In this document: piece by piece, positions 52,429 to 61,059 of the stretch
Numbering within the stretch: position 1 is the first letter of the stretch
Layout: the number at the start of each line of letters is the position of its first letter
Assembly (NCBI GenBank): GCA_963973975.1
Contig: CAXBCF010000015.1
Coordinates: 1 to 64,000 of the forward strand
Reading direction: 5' to 3'
DNA length: 64,000 nt
Source of the DNA: UBA1494_A sp963973975
GTDB lineage: Bacteria > Bacteroidota > Bacteroidia > Flavobacteriales_E > Vicingaceae
Made by a program: the position numbers and the translations under genes
Notes under the pieces: generated by a model
Database searches by the model: none
Seen by the model: the letters and a program-made list of their open reading frames with translations, nothing else
What the model was told of the DNA's origin: nothing

Positions 52429-53532
52429 CTAAATCATATTTTCCAATACTTCAGCAAAACGCTCATTGGCTTCTTGGTTTCCAATAGTTACACGAATGCA
52501 CCCTTTTGCTCCAAAATTATCACCTGGGCGAACCATTACTCCTTCTTCAAGCATTTTTGCAGTAAAATCTAAGGATGGAATTGGTGATTGAAACAGAATA
52601 AAGTTCCCTTGACTTGGCCAGTACTTAATGCCTAAATCATCAAATTTCTGATAAAGCCAAGCTTTGCCTTTCCATACCATTTCCTGTGATTTTTTGACGT
52701 GGTCGGTATCTTTTAATGCTGCATAAGCGCCAACAGTTGCCAAATTTCCTATTCTAAATGGTCGAAAAATCTTATTGAGGTATTCACCGATTTTTGGACT
52801 AGTAAACCCATAACCAACCCTTAAACCTGCCAAACCATAAATTTTTGAGAAGGTGTGCAAAGCAATTAAATTCTCTCTTTGGTTGACATAGTCAATCGCA
52901 AAAGGAAAATCTGCTGCATCAACAAAATGATAATACACTTCATCGTACACCACTATAACATGAGCTGGCAAACCATCTAACAACTTCTCAAATTCTTTCT
53001 TTGTAGCATATGTCCCAGTTGGATTATTGGGATTAGTAATAAACACCAAAGCTGTTTTCTCATTAACTTGATCCAATATTCCATCAACGTCCAATCGATA
53101 ATCTGGAGAAGTTAAGGGAACATCAATGACCACTCCACCTTCTAATTCTACCATGTTGATGTATGGAGAAAAAGTAGGGCTACTAACAATGCATTCAGAA
53201 CCAACACTTACTAAACCTCGGCAAATAATTTCAAGTACTTCCACTCCACTATTTGCCGTAATAAATTGACCAGGTTTTAGCTTTTGATTGTAAAAATCTG
53301 CTAGAACATCTTGAAATTGATAATCATCATAAAAATCATATTCATAAATTCCTTGCAGAGCATCGTTTACAGCTTTGAGGGCTAAAGGCGAAGGCCCTAG
53401 TAAATTTTCATTCGAAGATAATTTGTAAAAACGATCCCATTGTTTTTTACTCGGAGTCGGTTTTCTTAACTGAAAGCGACTGGCTTTTTGAATGTGAGCT
53501 TTGAATAATGGATGATTTGACGCTGAACTCAT
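52429..53532 (-). CDS. Aminotransferase, HisC-like
   Basis: PLP enzyme of fold type I, 367 residues, most like histidinol-phosphate aminotransferases. Motifs: LSSNENLLGPSP (near 40), TNPNNPTG (about 170), YDEVYYHF, LHTFSKIYGLAGLRVGYGF with the PLP lysine in FSKIYGLAG, VMVRPGDNFG near the end. The true substrate may be a different aromatic or imidazole amino acid, since no his genes are adjacent. It converges with the S46 gene across the terminator. Confidence 0.8.
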   Translation of the reverse strand: MSSASNHPLFKAHIQKASRFQLRKPTPSKKQWDRFYKLSSNENLLGPSPLALKAVNDALQGIYEYDFYDDYQFQDVLADFYNQKLKPGQFITANSGVEVLEIICRGLVSVGSECIVSSPTFSPYINMVELEGGVVIDVPLTSPDYRLDVDGILDQVNEKTALVFITNPNNPTGTYATKKEFEKLLDGLPAHVIVVYDEVYYHFVDAADFPFAIDYVNQRENLIALHTFSKIYGLAGLRVGYGFTSPKIGEYLNKIFRPFRIGNLATVGAYAALKDTDHVKKSQEMVWKGKAWLYQKFDDLGIKYWPSQGNFILFQSPIPSLDFTAKMLEEGVMVRPGDNFGAKGCIRVTIGNQEANERFAEVLENMI

Positions 53533-53607
53533 AATGCTAATTTGAAAATCAAATATAATTATATGTAGGCAGTAAAAACAGGGCTTGAAAGCATAAAAAA
53601 CCCTTTA

Positions 53608-55590
53608 CTAATTAACTTCTTTTTGAAACAAGTCAATTTGTTGTTGGTTTCCTTGAACGTAAATTAAGTCATTCTGCAATAATCGTTCTGAGGATGTGAC
53701 ATTTAAAATCATTTCATCGTTTCTAGAAATTGCAATTACATTCACTCCGTATGTATTTCTAATATCAGCTTCTTGTAAACTTTTTCCAATCAATTTTCCA
53801 CTGTCGCGATTGACTCGCAAACAAGTCACTTTAAAGTCAGGAATTTTTGTAGGCTTAAGTGTTTTGGGAAGTTTTTCACTACCTTGAAAAAGATCGTAAT
53901 TATCTGATCGAACTTTATCTATAAAAGCTTCAATATCATCCACAGGAATCAAAAAGTTGTGCAGTATTCTCGAAAATATCTCTACTGAGGTTTCAAACTC
54001 TTCAGGAATCACTTCATCGGCTCCCATGGCTTTTATTTCATTAATCTCAGCTACATAACGCGTTCTTACAAGTAAGTAAATTGATTGAGAAATATCTCGA
54101 ATATTATTTATAATCGTTTTTGTTGCAACTTTATCCGAAATAGCAACTACTACAGCTCGAGCTCTGTGCAAGTGCAATGCCTCTAAAATGTGATCTTGAG
54201 TGGCATCTCCATAAATAATTGGAATTCCTTTCAACTTCTCTTTTCGAACTGTATCTGCATTTAACTCAACAGCCACAAAAGGGATATTGCTGTACATAGC
54301 AGCTTTAGCCAAATTCGATCCATTGACTCCATAGCCAATAATTACCAAGTGGTTTTTTAAGTCCTCCACATCAATAGCTTCCGAACCATTAGATTTTGCA
54401 GTTTTACGTTGAATAATGTTCCCAACCTTAGAATCTAAAAACCATGACGTGATTTTATCAGAAAACATGATTACAAATGGCGTAAGAAGCATTGAAACAA
54501 TGGATACAGCTAAAAAATACTGGTTGGTTTCATCGTCCAATAATTCGTATTCAATTCCTACTTTAGATAATATAAATGCAAATTCTCCAACTTGAAACAA
54601 GGACAAACCAGTAATAAAAACTGTTCTGGGAGGGTATTTTAAAACCGCAACTGCTAAGGAAGCAATACTTGATTTTACAAGAAAAACGACAAGAACTATC
54701 AACATAATTATTCCTGCATGTGCTACGAAAAAACCGAGGTTCAAGAGCATTCCAACCGAGATGAAAAAGAAACTTGTAAATAGCTCCCTAAATGGCAAAA
54801 TAATACTTGTTGCTTGATGACTGTATTCTGATTCAGAAATAATTAACCCTGCCAAGAAAGCTCCAAGTGCAAGTGATAATCCCGCTTCAGAAGTCAAAAA
54901 TGCAACTGCAAAACAAATGGTAATGGTGGTAATCAAAAACAATTCCTTGCTTTTGGTTTTAGCAATTAAATACATCAATTTTGGCACAACATAACGGGCA
55001 CTCACAATAGTGATTACAACCACCAAAGCTGATTTAATCAATAAGGACAAAATTCCCCCAGATTCCGGGTCTGATTCACCGGCAAGAAACGGAGTAACGA
55101 GCATCATTGGAACGACAATAATGTCTTGAAAAATTAGAATTCCCAATGCATTTCTTCCATGTGGAGAAGCAATTTCCCCTCTATCTTGAAACACTTTTAA
55201 TACAATGGCTGTACTTGAAAGTGAAAAAAGAAAACCTACAAATACAGCTTGATTCCATGGAAATCCATAGAAATAATAAATAGCCCCTGCAACTCCTGCT
55301 GTTAAAGCAACCTGTAAAAAACCCCCAATAAAAACTGTTTTCTTAATGGCCATGAGTTGCTTAATTGACAGCTCCATTCCAATCACAAATAACAAAAGAA
55401 TCACGCCCACTTCTGCAATGATTTCAACTTGTTCAACAGCTGTAACCAAACTCAAACCATATGGTCCGATGATTAAGCCCGTAACTAAAAAACCGAGAAT
55501 AGAAGGGAGTCTTAACCGCTGAAGAAGAAAAACAATTAATACCGAAAATCCCAATAAAATGAGGATGTCTTGTAAGAGCGGTAAATGCAT
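53608..55590 (-). CDS. CPA2 cation:proton antiporter with TrkA domains
   Basis: KefB/KefC-like antiporter of 660 residues. The first 380 residues form about twelve membrane helices. Typical segments are GFLVTGLIIGPYGL near residue 37, LFSLSSTAIVLKVFQDRGE and GAFLAGLIISESEYSH. A cytosolic TrkA-N domain follows (LVIIGYGVNGSNLAKAAMYS with GxGxxG, then NADTV and YGDATQDHI), ending with a TrkA-C domain. It should exchange K+ or Na+ for protons under nucleotide or redox control. Confidence 0.92.
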   Translation of the reverse strand: MHLPLLQDILILLGFSVLIVFLLQRLRLPSILGFLVTGLIIGPYGLSLVTAVEQVEIIAEVGVILLLFVIGMELSIKQLMAIKKTVFIGGFLQVALTAGVAGAIYYFYGFPWNQAVFVGFLFSLSSTAIVLKVFQDRGEIASPHGRNALGILIFQDIIVVPMMLVTPFLAGESDPESGGILSLLIKSALVVVITIVSARYVVPKLMYLIAKTKSKELFLITTITICFAVAFLTSEAGLSLALGAFLAGLIISESEYSHQATSIILPFRELFTSFFFISVGMLLNLGFFVAHAGIIMLIVLVVFLVKSSIASLAVAVLKYPPRTVFITGLSLFQVGEFAFILSKVGIEYELLDDETNQYFLAVSIVSMLLTPFVIMFSDKITSWFLDSKVGNIIQRKTAKSNGSEAIDVEDLKNHLVIIGYGVNGSNLAKAAMYSNIPFVAVELNADTVRKEKLKGIPIIYGDATQDHILEALHLHRARAVVVAISDKVATKTIINNIRDISQSIYLLVRTRYVAEINEIKAMGADEVIPEEFETSVEIFSRILHNFLIPVDDIEAFIDKVRSDNYDLFQGSEKLPKTLKPTKIPDFKVTCLRVNRDSGKLIGKSLQEADIRNTYGVNVIAISRNDEMILNVTSSERLLQNDLIYVQGNQQQIDLFQKEVN

Positions 55591-55872
55591 TTAATTGAGT
55601 TTAAGAAAACCCAAATTTACTGTTTTCATTTACTAAACACAGTTATTCTGTATCAATAGAATTAAAGTAAGTATTCCGTATTCTTTTAAACTACACACTT
55701 ACAGAAGTTTTAAGTATTTGAAGTTAAAAGTGGCTTGAGTTAAGAGTAAAAAGTTGATTTTAATTACCAATTACTAATCTAAGAATTAATGATTTTTTTG
55801 ATTATTAGATTTTGGTTTAAAAAAATGTACTGATTACTTGCAAATTTTTAAAAATTAAACTTAATAGTTGTC
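55591..55872. other. AT-rich intergenic with a dispersed repeat
   Basis: About 280 bases without coding frame. ATTACCAATTACTAAT at 55763-55778 is the inverted copy of the sequence at 25227-25242. No other feature is seen. Confidence 0.4.
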
Positions 55873-57246
55873 TTATTGTAGCTCAACAATTTCAAATAAT
55901 TCAGGTATATGACAATTCCATTTTAGTTTATCTTCAATTATTTGGCGCAGACAGTCAGCGGCATGTGGTTCTGCGTGAACTAAAAAAGTATTTTTTGGTG
56001 CTTCCTTCAATGAACTGACCCAATCCAATAGTTCATTTTGATCTGCGTGAGCGGAAAGAGAATTAATACTAAAAACTGCTGCTTTTACATGATAATAATC
56101 CCCGTAAATTTTCATCTCACTTGCACCTTCTAATAATTTCCTTCCACGAGTTCCTTCGGCTTGAAAGCCTGCCAATAAAATACTAGTAGACTCCTTTTCT
56201 AAATAATGTTGAAGATAAGTCAAAACTCTCCCTCCACTTATCATTCCACTTGCAGCGATAATGATTTTAGGTTCTTTATTTTCAACTACAGCCAACGTTT
56301 CTTGAAAATCTTGTGTGATATGAAATGATTGACACATGGATTCGAAATCTTTAATCGATAAATTATGCCATGTATCATGCTCATAAAAAACCTTCAAAAC
56401 ATCTGCTCCCATTGGACTGTCCATAATCATCGGCAACTTTGGGATTTTCTTCTCAAGTACTAATTTCCAAAGCATGTACATTATGATTTGAGTCCGCTCT
56501 ACTGCAAAGGAAGGTATTATTAGAGTTCCACCTTTAGCAACTGTTTTCAATACGATATCTTTTATCAACGTGGCAACATCCTCTTTCGGATGGTTGCGGT
56601 TTCCGTAAGTAGCTTCTAAAAACAAATAATCTGCCAATTCAGGTTTAGAAGGATTTTTCATCAATAAATCATTTTTTCTCCCGACATCGCCTGAAAAAAC
56701 CAAGCGCTGATCATTGACTTGCAATTCAATAAAACTTGCTCCAATAATGTGACCAACATATTGAAATCGAACGCGAATATCTGGAAATAGCGTTTCCCAC
56801 TCATTTACCTCAACTTCCCTGAAAAAAGACAATGAGTGATGCGCCTCTTTGATTGTATACAAAGGTTCAGCAGGATCGTGTTTACTGTATCCACCGGCAT
56901 TTGCCCTTTCAGCCTCTTCTTCTTGAATTTTGGCACTGTCGAGCAAAATAATTTCGGCAATTGCCAATGTTGGCGAAGTACCATATATTTTACCTTTAAA
57001 CCCCATTTTTACCAAGCGAGGAATAAATCCAACATGATCTAAATGACCATGCGTCAAAACAATTGCATCTATTTCTTTCGCATTAACTGGTAAATACGAC
57101 CAGTTTAACTTGCGCAGTTTCTTCAATCCTTGAAACAATCCGCAGTCAACTAATATTTTATGCTGCTCGGTTTCTACTAAAAACTTGGAACCAGTAACAG
57201 TGCCTGCACCTCCTAAAAAATGAACTTTTGTTGATTTAGTTAACAT
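55873..57246 (-). CDS. Beta-CASP metallo-beta-lactamase ribonuclease-like
   Basis: The 457-residue protein belongs to the MBL-fold beta-CASP family of RNA nucleases. Motif 1 is THGHLDHVGFIPRL near residue 64-77 (HxHxDH pattern as HGHLDHVG), then GHIIGASF, SGDVGRKND, and the RNA-specificity beta-CASP region with SPMGAD, IIAASGMISGGRVLTYLQ and HADQNELLDW. All zinc ligands appear intact. Exo- or endonuclease activity cannot be told. It lies immediately left of the transposase. Confidence 0.9.
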   Translation of the reverse strand: MLTKSTKVHFLGGAGTVTGSKFLVETEQHKILVDCGLFQGLKKLRKLNWSYLPVNAKEIDAIVLTHGHLDHVGFIPRLVKMGFKGKIYGTSPTLAIAEIILLDSAKIQEEEAERANAGGYSKHDPAEPLYTIKEAHHSLSFFREVEVNEWETLFPDIRVRFQYVGHIIGASFIELQVNDQRLVFSGDVGRKNDLLMKNPSKPELADYLFLEATYGNRNHPKEDVATLIKDIVLKTVAKGGTLIIPSFAVERTQIIMYMLWKLVLEKKIPKLPMIMDSPMGADVLKVFYEHDTWHNLSIKDFESMCQSFHITQDFQETLAVVENKEPKIIIAASGMISGGRVLTYLQHYLEKESTSILLAGFQAEGTRGRKLLEGASEMKIYGDYYHVKAAVFSINSLSAHADQNELLDWVSSLKEAPKNTFLVHAEPHAADCLRQIIEDKLKWNCHIPELFEIVELQ

Positions 57247-57278
57247 GGAAATAAAACTAAGCAGAAAATTGAGGCTAT

Positions 57279-58004
57279 TTAGTTTTCAGAATACAAAATA
57301 TATTTCCAGTACTCACCCGCTCCGCAGAATTCTTTGTTTAGAAAACTATAAGTCCCCCAAAAATAAATACGTAAGCATGCGGTTAACATAGCTATGCTTC
57401 TTGAAAAACAAATTGTTCTACGATTTAATCTCTTGAGATGAGTCCTCAGAGTTAAATTATTCCGCTCAATGTAATTCGTCCACTTGTACCTGGTCGAATG
57501 AATTTTATTTGGAATCAACTTTTTATATAGTGATAATTTATCTGAATAAATTCGTTTAGGATTTAAAAGCAAAACAGAATCTATCACCTTTTTAATGTTT
57601 TCTTTTGTTTTCCTACCTACCACAAAGTCAATTATAGCCTTAGTTTTTCGATTAATGGCATAGCAAATCCAGCACTCTTTATCTTTCCTTCCAACAAACG
57701 TTCTTAATTCATCTATTTCATACTCTTCTCCCTGTTCACGAATTTTTGGTTTCTCTATTTTCCTACTTTCTTCCAATAAAAATCTACTTACGCTAGTTTT
57801 TGGAATACTTAGAAACCTAGATATTGAACGGATACTCATTCCTTCATTACTAAGTTTCGCTATAAACCTCTTTTCTACTCTTGAGTACTTTTTATGCTTG
57901 TAACTATGATATTGGTTCTTTTTACAGAAAGAGCATCTATATACTTGTTTTCGATTTCGCCTACCTTTCTTAATGCATTTCCCGTCACAAAACTGACATT
58001 TCAT
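57279..58004 (-). mobile_element. IS1-family transposase
   Basis: The 241-residue protein has an N-terminal zinc-like cysteine set (CQFCDGKC, CSFCKK), a helix-turn-helix (MSIRSISRFLSIPKTSVSRF) and a DDE domain with IDELRTFVG, YSDKLSLYKK and ERNNLTLRTHLKRL. This fits IS1-family DDE transposases expressed from one reading frame rather than by the insA-insB frameshift. A repeated motif ACATTTGGGACAC(C/T)AC lies to the right at 58066 and 58209. I see no matching end on the left before the beta-CASP gene, so the element may be incomplete. Confidence 0.85.
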
Positions 58005-58065
58005 TTTAGCAACAAAAAAAGGATTCTAAATCATTATTAGCAAACACCTCAGCCAAATTCAAGCA

Positions 58066-58225
58066 ACATTTGGGACACCACGATAATTATGAACTGATTT
58101 CAGGAGGTTTCAGCGCTCCTATTTTTCCATCAGCCCCGAATATAGCCAGAATGTGATATTACGATCAATTGTTTATGAGATAGTTAAATCCTAATTTTTC
58201 AAAAAGCTACATTTGGGACACTACC
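58066..58225. repeat. Two copies of IS end motif
   Basis: ACATTTGGGACACCACG starts at 58066 and ACATTTGGGACACTACC ends at 58225. The second copy ends exactly two bases before the Rhs homology starts, so it is the likely outer end of the insertion. The motif is not found on the other side of the transposase. Confidence 0.45.
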
Positions 58226-58227
58226 AC

Positions 58228-58340
58228 TGTAAACTATCGTAATAATAGGCTTGTTTGATCACTTTCTTTGGTAAATAGGTACTGTAATAATTTACTAAAC
58301 TTGCTGTGCTTTCTGTTTGAAGCAATAAATTTAAGAAAAT
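58228..58340 (-). pseudogene. Third Rhs gene remnant interrupted at the IS end
   Basis: This segment on the minus strand reads QTESTASLVNYYSTYLPKK followed by VIKQAYYYDSLQ, almost the same as residues in the long Rhs protein (the equivalent DNA is about 62367-62480). It begins where homology is expected and stops where the IS end motif begins, so the rest was lost or displaced. Confidence 0.75.
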
Positions 58341-58411
58341 TTGTTCCATTCGATACTATCTAAGTTACCACACGATACGCTATTGCTAATCATTCGGTAA
58401 CGGAGATGTTT

Positions 58412-58879
58412 TCACCACTCTAATTGAGGTTCAGAAATTAAGATAGCTCTATCAAAAAACTGAATATTTGTATACATAGTATCATCAGCATAAAAAAATA
58501 ACTTTCGATACCCATTTAATAACCCATTTTCATATTGTGCAATTTCAATAAGCTTAAAGTTATTTACTTCATCAATATCGTTGTACGCCCATCTCTTTAG
58601 AACTCCATTCATTTTCCCATTCTCTATGGTAACCGTCATAGCTGTATCCTCATATTTTTTATCAAAAAAAGCAGTGTATCTTCCGTCTTCTAATCCTTTT
58701 TTAAAAATGAATATTTTTTCGTTTGTATGTAAGGTCATATAATTTTTATCTCCCCAAATACATATAAATTGAGCTTTTGCAGCAGCCCTTTTATTTGGTT
58801 TAAATGCCACTGAATCTTTAGATTGACCGTATAAGCTTATACTAAAGCTAATTGAGAATATTAGAATAAAATATTTCAT
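58412..58879 (-). CDS. Secreted MORN/YwqK-like protein, candidate immunity
   Basis: The 155-residue protein has a signal peptide (ISFSISLYGQ) and repeated short units of the YwqK or MORN type (ENGKMNGVLKRW, ENGLLNGYRKLFFY). Proteins of this type often lie beside polymorphic toxins. It is 15 bases downstream of the second Rhs tip on the same strand, which makes an immunity or accessory role plausible, not proven. Confidence 0.55.
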   Translation of the reverse strand: MKYFILIFSISFSISLYGQSKDSVAFKPNKRAAAKAQFICIWGDKNYMTLHTNEKIFIFKKGLEDGRYTAFFDKKYEDTAMTVTIENGKMNGVLKRWAYNDIDEVNNFKLIEIAQYENGLLNGYRKLFFYADDTMYTNIQFFDRAILISEPQLEW

Positions 58880-58893
58880 TTTTAAGTAATTTA

Positions 58894-60153
58894 TTATCTT
58901 TCATCAAGTATCTTGCCAACAGCTTCAACATCTTCTTTAGTTGGTTCTTCATTTCCATAATCTTCCATATTATCTTGACGATTTTGTCCTCTTTTTCCTT
59001 GTGTTGTGACTCCTGCGGTAGTTGTTGTTCCTGCGCTGGAATTAGAATTAACATACAAACCTCCGTCTCCTTTTCTTATGTCAAAATCTACTGTAACACT
59101 TGCTCCCTCTTCATCGGCTGTAAGTTTTCCAAGTTCTACTTGATTACCATCTTCATCATAATAACCATATGTTGCACTCCCTTCACCGTCTAAGGAAACT
59201 GTCAACTTTCCAACAGAATTTTTTGGAATTAATCTACTTAGATTGGGTATTTCATTAGTGAAAATATTTGATTTCTCAGGAGTGTCCGCTCCTCTTATTT
59301 TACTTTGGAAAGCTCCTTGAGTTGGATCTTTTTGAAATTGTGCATATTCAGCTGCTGTTGACAAATACCAACCATTAGGAGTTACTGCTGATTGTTTATA
59401 TTGAGCAACCTGAGCAGGAGTGGCATTTTCATAATATGCTTTTTTTAGATACGCAGTTTGAACTCCATTTTTTGTAGGCACTTGAATTTTAGTAACCCAA
59501 AGTTTCCTTGTACCGTCTCCTGGACCTTCTCCATCAACATCAATAAATCTAATAGGATTATTAGCTGCAAATAAATAGGGACTCCAATAAGGGAACTCTT
59601 TTACCCTTGGGTCAATACTGAAGAATTTCCCGAGTCGTGCAGAATACATTCTTGCTCCAAAATCATAAGAGTTTCCTCTACCCGAAAGCCTATCCAAGCG
59701 TTCATAACCGTTAAACCCATACGAACTAAAACTACTATCACTCCTTCCATTAATTTCCATACCAAAGGGCCAATAATCTGTCCTACTTAGTACTTCGGCT
59801 TGAAAACCTTCAGCCATAGTATCTTGTGGCCAGAGTTTTCGGTCACTAATAACAGCATGAACGTTTCCAAGATGGTCAGTAATTTCATACCCTTTTCCAC
59901 CAAGTTTCCTGCTGTACAAATTATCTCCATCTTTTCTGTTAGAACTTGCTTGCATCGTACCTAAACGGCTGCTACCATAGATATCATACGTTCTTGGTAA
60001 CATGTATTTCGTGATAGCAGAACAAGCGGGCATGCTGTCGAATTGAATTCCAAATCTGCTCTCTAACTCAGCTGCATACAACAAAGGATTGTAATGCGGA
60101 AAACCATCAAAACTTAGTTGCAGGTTATTATAATAGTATGCTTGTTTAATCAC
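58894..60153 (-). CDS. Orphan Rhs tip with a distinct C-terminus
   Basis: The 419-residue frame starts with MIKQAYYYNNLQLSFDGFPH, matching the inner part of the long Rhs protein. It carries the Rhs core at residues 120-205, with DYWPFGMEINGRSDSSF near 124 and a RMYSARLGKFFSIDPR end block. The final 210 residues differ from the long protein and have no recognised toxin motif. The homology with the long gene begins about 60155 and ends near 59700. It lacks its own N-terminal shell, so it is a displaced tip rather than a full toxin. Confidence 0.75.
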   Translation of the reverse strand: MIKQAYYYNNLQLSFDGFPHYNPLLYAAELESRFGIQFDSMPACSAITKYMLPRTYDIYGSSRLGTMQASSNRKDGDNLYSRKLGGKGYEITDHLGNVHAVISDRKLWPQDTMAEGFQAEVLSRTDYWPFGMEINGRSDSSFSSYGFNGYERLDRLSGRGNSYDFGARMYSARLGKFFSIDPRVKEFPYWSPYLFAANNPIRFIDVDGEGPGDGTRKLWVTKIQVPTKNGVQTAYLKKAYYENATPAQVAQYKQSAVTPNGWYLSTAAEYAQFQKDPTQGAFQSKIRGADTPEKSNIFTNEIPNLSRLIPKNSVGKLTVSLDGEGSATYGYYDEDGNQVELGKLTADEEGASVTVDFDIRKGDGGLYVNSNSSAGTTTTAGVTTQGKRGQNRQDNMEDYGNEEPTKEDVEAVGKILDER

Positions 60154-60244
60154 TTTGTGTTTTTGAATTCAGTTATTTAAATCATTTTGTTCGGAAGTTT
60201 TATTAAAGTTTCAATGTTAACCACCAATCCACCAAATAGCTATA

Positions 60245-60529
60245 TTATTCTAATGAGACTAACAGGTAAAGGAAGAAGTAAAATAAAAACAGACTTAAAA
60301 TCCAACCTATAATACATTTAGAAGCTTTATTTTTTAGTTCATTTAGCATTTTTTTCTTCACACTGTCAGGCAGCTTTACTACAAATGGATTTGCCAAATA
60401 AATATATTTCTTAACATTACTCAACTCATAATTAGAAAGTAATTGATTATGAATTCGTGTCTTTTCAATTAGGAAATACCAAACAGCACCAAAAGCACCT
60501 ATCATACCAATTATTGAAATATATTTCAT
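60245..60529 (-). CDS. Small membrane protein
   Basis: The 94-residue protein has two hydrophobic segments, near residues 1-20 (ISIIGMIGAFGAVWYFLI) and 70-92, with a basic middle. It overlaps the next gene by one base on the same strand and follows the long Rhs toxin. A role in toxin immunity is possible from location only. I recognise no family. Confidence 0.6.
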   Translation of the reverse strand: MKYISIIGMIGAFGAVWYFLIEKTRIHNQLLSNYELSNVKKYIYLANPFVVKLPDSVKKKMLNELKNKASKCIIGWILSLFLFYFFLYLLVSLE

Positions 60530-61059
60530 TAGAATTTGATTGACATTGCAATATTGCCTAATTCAGGAGTTAAATTTTTAAAAGAACCATTATGATTTAA
60601 ACCTTGAAATGACGCAATAGTTAATCGCTCACCATTATTTAAAAAATATATTAAACTACCTATAGTATCTTGTTGAGGAGTTATAGCAGTAAGTGAAACT
60701 TTTCTACCCTTATAACTTGCATTCTTAATAGTATCATATCTGACTACTTTAAATTTTGCATATACCTCATTGAGTTCTAACATATTCTTTCTTACAAGTT
60801 GGTCTATATCTTTATTTATTGCAACTGAGTCATCTGCAAATGTTATAATTGTGAAGTTTGAATTATATGAGTCGTTTTTTGACTTTTCGTTTTTGAAAGA
60901 AATCAAGCCTTTTTCTACAAAATAAGGTTTCCAATATTCTGGAGCAATGAAAGAGACATTTTCATACTCATAATTAATTAAATTAACTACTGATTCATTC
61001 TGTTTTGATTTACATGCTATTATTAGAAATACTAATAATATCGCTATCCTATTCTTCAT
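60529..61059 (-). CDS. Lipoprotein, possible immunity to Rhs tip
   Basis: The 176-residue protein has a lipobox (LIIAC, cysteine 16) and a mostly beta-rich mature part. The start overlaps the 3' end of the long Rhs gene by 11 bases, so the two are translationally coupled. Genes placed this way in Rhs systems are often immunity proteins. No family is recognised and the lipid anchor would place it in the periplasm side. Confidence 0.65.
   Translation of the reverse strand: MKNRIAILLVFLIIACKSKQNESVVNLINYEYENVSFIAPEYWKPYFVEKGLISFKNEKSKNDSYNSNFTIITFADDSVAINKDIDQLVRKNMLELNEVYAKFKVVRYDTIKNASYKGRKVSLTAITPQQDTIGSLIYFLNNGERLTIASFQGLNHNGSFKNLTPELGNIAMSIKF

Larger units (their letters stand above)
58005..58411. 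other. IS end, Rhs remnant and spacer
   Basis: This 407-base gap contains two direct copies of the IS-like end sequence and then an Rhs gene remnant at 58228-58340. No complete gene is visible. The two end copies are 143 bases apart, which could mark one lost element or a tandem insertion. Confidence 0.5.

Noticed and set aside
57247..57278. Left terminal repeat of the IS1-type element
   Set aside because: No copy of the ACATTTGGGACAC motif or its complement is seen here.
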